Source: an uncultured Prevotellaceae bacterium (GTDB lineage Bacteria; Bacteroidota; Bacteroidia; Bacteroidales; Bacteroidaceae). From it: DNA of 10,016 nt. A program made the position numbers and the translations under genes. This document shows, piece after piece, positions 4,842-10,016 of this stretch. The stretch spans positions 1 to 10,016 of the forward strand of contig CAMZHP010000099.1 of assembly GCA_947306845.1 (NCBI GenBank), written 5' to 3'. Numbering within the stretch: the stretch's first letter is position 1; each line of letters opens with the position of its first letter. The notes beneath the pieces were generated by a model. The model worked only from the letters and a program-made list of their open reading frames with translations. It was not told the origin of the DNA and ran no database searches.

Positions 4842-6959
4842 TCAGATATATTTTCTAAACGTTTTCAGCACATCGCATTTCTGAATGAACTCTGGCTGTG
4901 CCCCGCTCTTCTTCACAAACTGGTTAAGTTCGTATAGAGCCTTGTATTGCCGGGCTTGGCGGATGGGCTTATAAATAGTAGTGTTGTTCTCCCAGTTGTA
5001 ATCGATATCGCACCATGGACCGTAGGGGATGTAAGCCAGGGCATAGAGGCTGTTCAGGCTAAGGGTGCTGTTGGCACTGGCCTTGCTCTCACTGAGATAC
5101 TTCATGGCAATCTCGACGAAGTCAGGACGGTCCTTACGTGCTTCCTCTGTGACGCTGTTGCCATAGTTGGTCAACCACCAGCACTCCCCGAGGAAGGAGG
5201 CTTGGAAGTAACGCACCGCCAAATCGTAGGCGATTTCCTGACGAGCCTGTGCATTGGCCACAGAATGACGCTCCTCCAATTGGATCATATCGCGGCAGAA
5301 AGCAGCTTTCTTGTTGACGGTGATGGTGCCCAGATTGGGACCGTCGGTATAACTCTCTTTCTCATTGTCCTTCTGTCTCACAAACCAACGTGGCTTGGTA
5401 TAGTCGCGGTGGGAATGGTAATAACTGATGTTCTGTGACTCCAGGAAAGAGAGGGGCACTTGGTTCAAATAGGGTAATGCCTTTTCAAATTCGCCGTTGG
5501 CGAGGTATTTGGTACCGATAAGGTCGTTCATGTAGTCTTTGGGATACTTGACGAAGCTCTTGACATACTGCTCGAATGGGTCATCGGTGCTTTTCTGCAA
5601 GAACTGGCAGTAACGGATGAGTTCTTCCGCGGTCATTTTGTCGAGATAGCTGAAATAATCGTTCCAATATTCTGGCGTCTCATTCCTGGCCTCCTCTTTG
5701 GTCAGTTTTCCACTTTCCATCATGGCCAACAGTGCGGCAGCCATGTCAGGCCGTCCACTCTTCTCATATTTCGGAATGAGTTCTTTATAAACGAGCCGGT
5801 CAAGCACATCGCTGTAGTGGTTATGGTAAGGATTTTCAGTTGGCCCTTCCGGATTGGTGGCATTCTCATCATGCACCATACTGACAAGCCATTTGATCTC
5901 ATCCGTCATCCATTGAGTATAGGATTTGTCGAGGGTGGCATTTTTCACTGAGACCACGGCACGGATAGCCCGGGCATTGTCCTTCATGCGCTTCGTGCCG
6001 TTCATATCGACTGCCTTGTTGAGGGCTTTCATGCCCTCGTCGTTATTTCCATAGAGATAATGCAATTCTCCGATGGCTGCCATCCAAAGGGCCGGAGACT
6101 TCACCTTGCCGTTCTTCACCAGATTGTTGGCGTAACTGATGAAGTTGTCAACCTCGTGTTTCAGGATGACCCTGTGGTCGAGGAATTCCTCCACATACTC
6201 CTTGTCGCCATCGCTGTCGATGGTTTCCTGGGCGTTGTTCACGAAATCTTGTACCAGAAAACTCATCGTAGGTGATTCGGGGGCCTCCTCATAGATGGTC
6301 TTGATGCCTCCCAGGTTGCGTATCTTGCGCATGGCCCATTTGATGCTCACCATGTCGCCCTGTTCGGCATAGATGTCGCACGCCTCCGTGCGCCTTCCTT
6401 CATGCAGCAAGGCACCGGCATAGATGTTGCGCATCATGTCGCGGTAGACGCTTGCCGGGAGTTTGGAGGCTTGTGTGTCCCAGAAGGCGATGTTGGCAGC
6501 ATGCTGTCCAAGTACCATGTTGGCCCTCATGTTGAGCAACTTCCACTGTGCTTTGAGCTTGGTGCCTTTGTAGGCTTTTGCCAACGCGATCATACGGTTG
6601 AGGTTCTGACGCCGTTGCTGCAGTTCCTGCTTGGTGGGATATTTCCAAGTTTCCTGCAACTGGTCGCTGATAGCGATGTAGGTATTCAACTGGTTGAGAT
6701 AATTGATCATCTCCTGGTCGCCTTTTTTCTTGGCAACATTCATGATAAGTTCCTCATTCCAACGATACGCATCGGTTTTTCCATTGGTATAACTATTCCA
6801 GAAAGCGTTGATCCTGTCTTCAAACAGAGACATTGACATCAGTTCATGACGGAATACACTGAAGAGATAGTAGTTGTGGTTAACTCCCTCCCCACCACAT
6901 GCCCAAATAGGAGCGCTGGTGACAAGTGTAAACAAACTAAGGATGATAAATCTTCTCAT
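4842..6959 (-). CDS. Exported 705-residue helical-repeat protein of unknown function
   Basis: The N-terminal signal (about 1-20) ends IWA before C21, followed by GGEG. This could be a lipoprotein, but W at -2 is atypical for a lipobox and cleavage by signal peptidase I is also possible. The mature N-terminus, CGGEG then NHNYYLFSVFRHELM, resembles a Bacteroidetes family I recognise only as hypothetical. The rest is predicted mostly alpha-helical, with TPR-like stretches at about 178-213 (YAGALLHEGRRTEACDIYAE), 289-320 (LHYLYGNNDEGMKALNKAV) and 482-503 (TKYLANGEFEKALPYLNQ). A compact aromatic motif, GECWWLTNYG, lies at 591-600 and looks like the family signature. No catalytic motif is evident. 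The start codon lies inside the end of the upstream lipoprotein gene (23-bp overlap), so the two are probably co-transcribed and translationally coupled. I infer a scaffold or binding role in the envelope. Confidence 0.87.
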   Translation of the reverse strand: MRRFIILSLFTLVTSAPIWACGGEGVNHNYYLFSVFRHELMSMSLFEDRINAFWNSYTNGKTDAYRWNEELIMNVAKKKGDQEMINYLNQLNTYIAISDQLQETWKYPTKQELQQRRQNLNRMIALAKAYKGTKLKAQWKLLNMRANMVLGQHAANIAFWDTQASKLPASVYRDMMRNIYAGALLHEGRRTEACDIYAEQGDMVSIKWAMRKIRNLGGIKTIYEEAPESPTMSFLVQDFVNNAQETIDSDGDKEYVEEFLDHRVILKHEVDNFISYANNLVKNGKVKSPALWMAAIGELHYLYGNNDEGMKALNKAVDMNGTKRMKDNARAIRAVVSVKNATLDKSYTQWMTDEIKWLVSMVHDENATNPEGPTENPYHNHYSDVLDRLVYKELIPKYEKSGRPDMAAALLAMMESGKLTKEEARNETPEYWNDYFSYLDKMTAEELIRYCQFLQKSTDDPFEQYVKSFVKYPKDYMNDLIGTKYLANGEFEKALPYLNQVPLSFLESQNISYYHSHRDYTKPRWFVRQKDNEKESYTDGPNLGTITVNKKAAFCRDMIQLEERHSVANAQARQEIAYDLAVRYFQASFLGECWWLTNYGNSVTEEARKDRPDFVEIAMKYLSESKASANSTLSLNSLYALAYIPYGPWCDIDYNWENNTTIYKPIRQARQYKALYELNQFVKKSGAQPEFIQKCDVLKTFRKYI

Positions 6960-7869
6960 AGTGGGTTTGTTTTATATGTTGAATATTGTTTTTGCTCATA
7001 TCGAAGAGGATGATCTCCCTGTTGGCATCCGGCCGCAGGCGGTCAATGGCATCCCTGACTGCCAATACGGTATCAAGACTCACCTTATGAGTCAGGATGG
7101 TGTCACCGGGGAGTATGGCCAGGTCATCATCACCATGGATGATGCCAGCATATCTGTTGGCACGCACCAGCAATTGCCAGGAGAAGATGGGATAGGCGGT
7201 GCTCAGTGGCAGGTCATACCCCTTGACATGACGCATGTATGGGGCCGCATCGTCCATGTCGAGGATGGGGTTGCGCTCCAACCGGCGCACATCACCAGTG
7301 TTATACATCATCAGCACACCTCGGTCGACAGGAGGAACATCTTGGGAGAGTTGATGCAGACGGATGGTGGCCGAAAGGCGGAGCCCCTTGGCATGGGCTG
7401 CATCACGCATCTGCCTGAGCATGGCAAAATAGGCGTCATGGGTGCGCTTCGACCAGTCGCAGTCAATTTGTATCTCTTTGACATTCATCACGTCGTGGGT
7501 TTCCGACATCTGCAGCACTCTGTTGAGAATCAACTGTCCCAGGGAGTCCACACCCTTAGCCATACAATCGTTGACAATGAATACAACAGGTACGATCTCC
7601 ACCCCCTGCGGTATGCTGTCGGCAAAGCGAAGGGTAGCATTGGGCATCACCTCACCGCGCGGATTGATGACGACATCGAAATAGCGCAGATAGATGCGGC
7701 TCACCTTATTGTCTTTCAAGAAAGCACGCTGGGCAGAGTCCAGCTCCCATGTCGTACTCCAGTAATAGGCAGAACGTGCCTCAATGCCGTTCTCCTGCCC
7801 ATCTTTGCAGGACAGGAAAGCCCATACGATTGATATCAGACAGAGGAGATGAATGATCCTATAGGACAT
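6937..7869 (-). CDS. DUF3142-like lipoprotein
   Basis: This 310-residue protein has a lipoprotein signal (MSYRIIHLLCLISIVWAFLS, then C21) and the start of the mature protein, CKDGQE, is acidic. The order of motifs resembles DUF3142 proteins: YYWSTTWELD at 35-44, YLRYFDV at 60-66, VPVVFIVND at 93-101, IQIDCDWSKRT at 133-143, LSATIRLHQLS at 165-175, PPVDRGVLMMYN at 179-190 and YDLPLSTAYPIFSWQL at 218-233. This spacing of strands and motifs suggests a TIM-barrel, glycoside-hydrolase-like fold, but activity is unproven. The same frame stays open upstream to 8184. I chose 7869 because it places the signal peptide at the N-terminus, follows a consensus promoter at 7906-7937, and avoids a long overlap with the phosphatase gene. 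Its 3' end overlaps the start of the 705-residue protein gene. Confidence 0.88.
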   Translation of the reverse strand: MSYRIIHLLCLISIVWAFLSCKDGQENGIEARSAYYWSTTWELDSAQRAFLKDNKVSRIYLRYFDVVINPRGEVMPNATLRFADSIPQGVEIVPVVFIVNDCMAKGVDSLGQLILNRVLQMSETHDVMNVKEIQIDCDWSKRTHDAYFAMLRQMRDAAHAKGLRLSATIRLHQLSQDVPPVDRGVLMMYNTGDVRRLERNPILDMDDAAPYMRHVKGYDLPLSTAYPIFSWQLLVRANRYAGIIHGDDDLAILPGDTILTHKVSLDTVLAVRDAIDRLRPDANREIILFDMSKNNIQHIKQTHYEKIYHP

Positions 7870-7905
7870 GGCTGTCAAGTTTGTCTTCTTTTCTGTTTCA
7901 CGATA

Positions 7906-7937
7906 CAAACTTACATCATTTTCGAATATCCTCCAAA
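7906..7937 (-). promoter_or_regulatory. Consensus promoter of the lipoprotein/705-residue operon
   Basis: On the minus strand TTTG (7934-7937) is followed after exactly 20 bp by TAAGTTTG (7906-7913), a full match to the Bacteroidetes consensus. Start of transcription should be near 7900, about 30 nt ahead of the lipoprotein ATG at 7869. It lies in the 104-bp gap after the phosphatase gene and supports the choice of start codon. Confidence 0.8.
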
Positions 7938-7973
7938 CGAAAAGGAGAAAAAAGATGCAGAAAAGGCGACATC

Positions 7974-8483
7974 TCATGACAGTTCCAACACACGCACCTC
8001 TGCATTCACCATCTTCTGCACCTCGTGCATGGGTTTGTCGTAATAAACAGACTGTATCGCCTTGTTGATGATACCATGCCCCACGGCAAGCACCGTCTGA
8101 TGAGGATAGCGCTCCATCACCCATCGCAAGAAACGGCTTGCACGGTCTTTCATCACTCCCAACGGCTCCACATTGGGTGGCCATGGCTTGTCCTTCAGGT
8201 CGGGGATGAACATGCCGGTGAAGTCACCCCAGTCGCGCTCACGGAGCAGTGGTGTCGTCACCACTTCTGCCCCATGCCGGGCGGCGATGATGGCACAGGT
8301 ATCATACGCCCTTTTGAGATCAGAGGAGATGAAGGCATCGATGGAGACGGCAGCCATGCGCTCCGCCACCTCCTCAGCCTGTGCGATGCCGTGCTCATTG
8401 AGGGCACCCTGCGTCTGTCCCTGCATCACTTGTCTCACATTGTCCACCGTCTCACCGTGGCGTACCAGATATAGCTTGGTCAT
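7974..8483 (-). CDS. Histidine phosphatase family protein (phosphoglycerate-mutase-like)
   Basis: The 169-residue protein opens MTKLYLVRHGETVDN, the RHG signature with R8 and the phospho-accepting H9. Further active-site residues of the branch-1 histidine phosphatase superfamily are visible: R58 in SSDLKRAYDT, E82 in LRERDWGDFTG and H136 in AVGHGIIN. The protein is shorter than glycolytic GpmA (about 250) and matches the size of small phosphatases such as CobC- or GpmB-like enzymes. The substrate cannot be told from sequence. The stretch MFIPDLKDKPWPPNVEP (91-107), between the E82 and H136 motifs, lies where substrate-specific loops usually sit. No signal peptide is present, so it is cytoplasmic. 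It lies 103 bp downstream of the hydrolase gene and 104 bp upstream of the lipoprotein gene, on the same strand. A palindrome occupies the space upstream. Confidence 0.93.
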   Translation of the reverse strand: MTKLYLVRHGETVDNVRQVMQGQTQGALNEHGIAQAEEVAERMAAVSIDAFISSDLKRAYDTCAIIAARHGAEVVTTPLLRERDWGDFTGMFIPDLKDKPWPPNVEPLGVMKDRASRFLRWVMERYPHQTVLAVGHGIINKAIQSVYYDKPMHEVQKMVNAEVRVLELS

Positions 8484-8508
8484 TTTCCTGAGTAGTTTTG
8501 ACGATTGT

Positions 8509-8551
8509 TTTGTCGCGTATATTGCTTTGGCAAAGCAACATACAGGACAAA
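8509..8551. other. 43-bp imperfect palindrome upstream of the phosphatase gene
   Basis: The sequence is symmetric about base 8530, with 18 of 21 base pairs matching. The core is TTGCTTTG (8522-8529) with its complement CAAAGCAA (8531-8538). GTAT/ATAC (8517-8520/8540-8543) and TTTGTC/GACAAA (8509-8514/8546-8551) extend it. It sits between the hydrolase stop (8587) and the phosphatase start (8483). It has no T-tract on the minus strand, so it is either an operator, an mRNA-stabilising hairpin or a weak terminator for the hydrolase gene. Confidence 0.6.
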
Positions 8552-8555
8552 TAAA

Positions 8556-8590
8556 TGTTCAATTTTCAATCTTCAATCTTCAATTTTCAA
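8556..8590. repeat. Five tandem heptamers (TNTTCAA type) at the hydrolase 3' end
   Basis: Phased 7-bp units TGTTCAA, TTTTCAA, TCTTCAA, TCTTCAA and TTTTCAA run into the hydrolase gene. The stop codon of the hydrolase (8587-8589 on the minus strand) is inside the last unit. The unit is the same as in the array at 729-756 after hflX. Confidence 0.85.
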
Positions 8591-9828
8591 TTGTTAAGAA
8601 TCCAGTCGGAGATATCCTGCAGCACTTCCTGGGAGATAGTTTCCTCAATATGGGTTGCGAGGGTGGGATTACCCGTAGGATTGTGATGGAACAGATGACT
8701 CAGTCCTGGATATGTCTTAATGACATTCCTCTTATTCTTGGGCAAATTCTGTTCCAGCGCAACATGATTGACTGTAGGGGGCACATTGAGGTCGTTCTGT
8801 GCTCCCAATGCCAGGACAGGACAATGTGTCTTTGCCACATACGGACGCAGATCCATTTTTAGGAAATAATCCATCCACTTGCTGCCAGGAGCGCTTGCCA
8901 TCAGATACTTACAGGCATCCTCCGGTGTTTTGAACATATCCTGTGCTGCTCCCTGGGAACGACTGATAAGATTAAGCTGCACCATCATCATGGTGTCGAT
9001 GCGGCATGCCGGACCTGCCATACTCACCAAGAAATCGATCGCATCTTTAGCTGCGAGCATGTACCCGATGGCACCGCCCTCACTATGACCGAGCAGTCCC
9101 ACTTTGGAAAATTTCCCCAAACCTCTGAGGTATCGGATGCCAGCCTCCGCATCATCGGCAAAGTCTTGTGTGGTTGCTCCTTCGAAAGAACCTGTTGACT
9201 TCGCAAAGCCACGGTCATCGAACCTCAGGCTGGCGATGCCATGGCGTGCCAACCAGTCGGCAATGACGAGAAAAGGCTTGTGATAGAAAATCTCCTCATC
9301 GCGGTTTTCTGCTCCGCTGCCCGTCACCATGAGTACCACAGGAGGACGCTTCTTTTTCTTATACCCTACGGGATAGGTCAGCGTTCCCGCCAACGTGACG
9401 TTGGCAGAAGGATTGTCAAAAAAGACCTCTTCTGTCTGATACGGGAAAGGAGGGATGGGTTCCTGGGGGCGGTTGAAAGACACGTCACCGCGCTCCATCT
9501 CGACCTTTAAGGGCTGCAGTCGCTGAACAAAGGTTCCCTTCATCTTATCACCGGTGCGCTTTCCTGAGAAGGTCAGCATCAGCTTGGGGATAGACACCAT
9601 GAGGGAGTCATCGGTGAGGCATTTCACCTGCATCTCCAGCCCCATAGCGCTTTGTTCGATGATGTCCATCGTGACGGTCTTCTTCCCATCATCAATATGC
9701 AGCACCATCGTCAGTTCCTGCGGTCCGGCTTTCAGTTTTCCATTCCATGGGCCATCCATGCCCTGACCATGAATATGAGCAAAGGGCAGAAAAGGCAGCA
9801 ACAGCACCAGAAACAAAAATTTTCTCAT
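8587..9828 (-). CDS. Secreted alpha/beta hydrolase (serine esterase/peptidase-like)
   Basis: This 413-residue protein has a Sec signal peptide (about 1-22, LFLVLLLPFLPFAHIHGQ), so it acts in the periplasm or outside. Residues about 25-125 form a beta-rich N-terminal domain (GPWNGKLKAGPQELTMVLHI) often found ahead of such hydrolases in Bacteroidetes. The catalytic domain follows, with VLMVTGSGAENRDE at 165-178 (oxyanion region), LRFDDRGFAKS at 201-211, the nucleophile elbow GHSEGG with S249, the acid D346 in LGAQNDLNVP and H378 in PGLSHLF. The triad is therefore complete. The family includes esterases and S9/S33-like peptidases, and the substrate is unknown. The start is followed by a normal signal peptide, and the leader is A/T-rich with no clear promoter. 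The stop codon falls in a heptamer array, suggesting the repeat forms or has shifted the C-terminus (DWILNN). Confidence 0.93.
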   Translation of the reverse strand: MRKFLFLVLLLPFLPFAHIHGQGMDGPWNGKLKAGPQELTMVLHIDDGKKTVTMDIIEQSAMGLEMQVKCLTDDSLMVSIPKLMLTFSGKRTGDKMKGTFVQRLQPLKVEMERGDVSFNRPQEPIPPFPYQTEEVFFDNPSANVTLAGTLTYPVGYKKKKRPPVVLMVTGSGAENRDEEIFYHKPFLVIADWLARHGIASLRFDDRGFAKSTGSFEGATTQDFADDAEAGIRYLRGLGKFSKVGLLGHSEGGAIGYMLAAKDAIDFLVSMAGPACRIDTMMMVQLNLISRSQGAAQDMFKTPEDACKYLMASAPGSKWMDYFLKMDLRPYVAKTHCPVLALGAQNDLNVPPTVNHVALEQNLPKNKRNVIKTYPGLSHLFHHNPTGNPTLATHIEETISQEVLQDISDWILNN

Positions 9829-9861
9829 TTTTAATTATAATCTTTTGTTTTGAACATATAA

Positions 9862-9951
9862 GTAGTCGGAATAGCCAGAGTGGTCGGAGCGGTCGGAGCA
9901 GTCGGAGTGGTCGGAGCGGTCGGAGCGGTCGGAGTGTTTGGAGCGTTTGGA
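9862..9951. repeat. Ten copies of a 9-bp tandem repeat (GCGGTCGGA type)
   Basis: Phased 9-bp units are read on the plus strand: GTAGTCGGA, ATAGCCAGA, GTGGTCGGA, GCGGTCGGA, GCAGTCGGA, GTGGTCGGA, GCGGTCGGA, GCGGTCGGA, GTGTTTGGA and GCGTTTGGA. The array is GC-rich in an otherwise AT-rich gap upstream of the hydrolase. The period is a multiple of three, but no start codon or flanking coding signal supports translation. Confidence 0.88.
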
Positions 9952-9968
9952 GCGATCAACGCCCCCTA

Positions 9969-9990
9969 CCCCCTCTAATCTTAGAGGGGG
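9969..9990. repeat. Perfect palindrome CCCCCTCTAA / TTAGAGGGGG
   Basis: Ten-base perfect arms (9969-9978 and 9981-9990) surround a 2-bp centre. C/G-rich palindromes of this wording are familiar to me as dispersed intergenic elements in Prevotella and relatives. It may also act as the 3' hairpin for a minus-strand gene ending at 9997, although no T-tract follows. Confidence 0.75.
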
Positions 9991-9996
9991 AGTTAG

Positions 9997-10016
9997 TTAC
10001 TCCTGCTGCACCACGG
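9997..10016 (-). CDS. Possible 3' end of another minus-strand gene (last codons only)
   Basis: Read on the minus strand the edge of the window gives the codons for VVQQE followed by TAA at 9997-9999, just before the palindrome. This is the expected place for an upstream gene to end. With only five codons visible the call rests on position, not on sequence. Confidence 0.25.

Noticed and set aside
6874..7833. Long plus-strand frame of 319 residues
   Set aside because: It is antisense to the lipoprotein and the start of the 705-residue gene, both of which have signal peptides and family motifs. Its own sequence shows no recognisable domain.
7870..8184. N-terminal extension of the lipoprotein frame to 8184 (415 residues in total)
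   Set aside because: It would overlap the phosphatase gene by 211 bp on the same strand, bury the lipoprotein signal peptide inside the protein, and lie upstream of a full consensus promoter at 7906-7937.
9862..9951. 9-bp array as a coding repeat (V/G/A-rich peptide)
   Set aside because: There is no start codon, leader or flanking conserved sequence, and the array lies in a gap between two minus-strand genes.

Overview
The window is bacterial chromosome from a member of the Bacteroidales, most likely a Prevotellaceae (Prevotella/Segatella-like) genome. Evidence for this: promoters of the Bacteroidetes type (TTTG, a spacer of about 20 bp, then TAnnTTTG), AT-rich leaders without Shine-Dalgarno sequences, a DUF4954 protein, secreted proteins of families I know only from Bacteroidetes, and intergenic heptamer and nonamer tandem repeats of a kind familiar from Prevotella genomes. 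There is no sign of a prophage, insertion sequence, CRISPR array, tRNA or rRNA. The content is mostly core or housekeeping, plus envelope proteins of unknown function.

Left part (1-2016, minus strand): the 5' part of a DUF4954 left-handed beta-helix protein (cut by the window edge) lies downstream of hflX, a ribosome-associated GTPase. The 124 bp between them is mostly short heptamer tandem repeats. Positions 2017-2468 form a 452-bp divergent intergenic region. It carries a minus-strand -7 element for hflX and a consensus plus-strand promoter at 2178-2209. That promoter is followed about 70 bp later by a strong intrinsic terminator (2281-2309), a layout that predicts a roughly 95-nt small RNA. 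A second promoter-like element, about 80 bp before nagB, probably drives that gene.

Centre (2469-4639, plus strand): nagB (glucosamine-6-phosphate deaminase) has all catalytic and allosteric residues and its own terminator. It is followed by an independently promoted gene for an exported Gly/Arg/Ser-rich, internally repetitive protein. A near-symmetric terminator at 4750-4780 separates this from the convergent minus-strand genes.

Right part (4842-9828, minus strand): reading in the direction of transcription, these are a secreted alpha/beta hydrolase (9828-8587), a histidine-phosphatase/phosphoglycerate-mutase-like enzyme (8483-7974), a DUF3142-like lipoprotein (7869-6937) with its own consensus promoter, and a 705-residue exported helical-repeat protein (6959-4842) whose start overlaps the lipoprotein's end by 23 bp. 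The last two look like a translationally coupled envelope module of unknown function. The hydrolase and phosphatase genes are separated by a 43-bp imperfect palindrome and a heptamer array. Upstream of the hydrolase lie ten copies of a 9-bp tandem repeat and a perfect 10-bp-arm palindrome, then possibly the last codons of another minus-strand gene.

The items most worth a second look are the putative sRNA upstream of nagB, the lipoprotein/705-residue protein pair, and the family of phased short tandem repeats that sits at gene borders.
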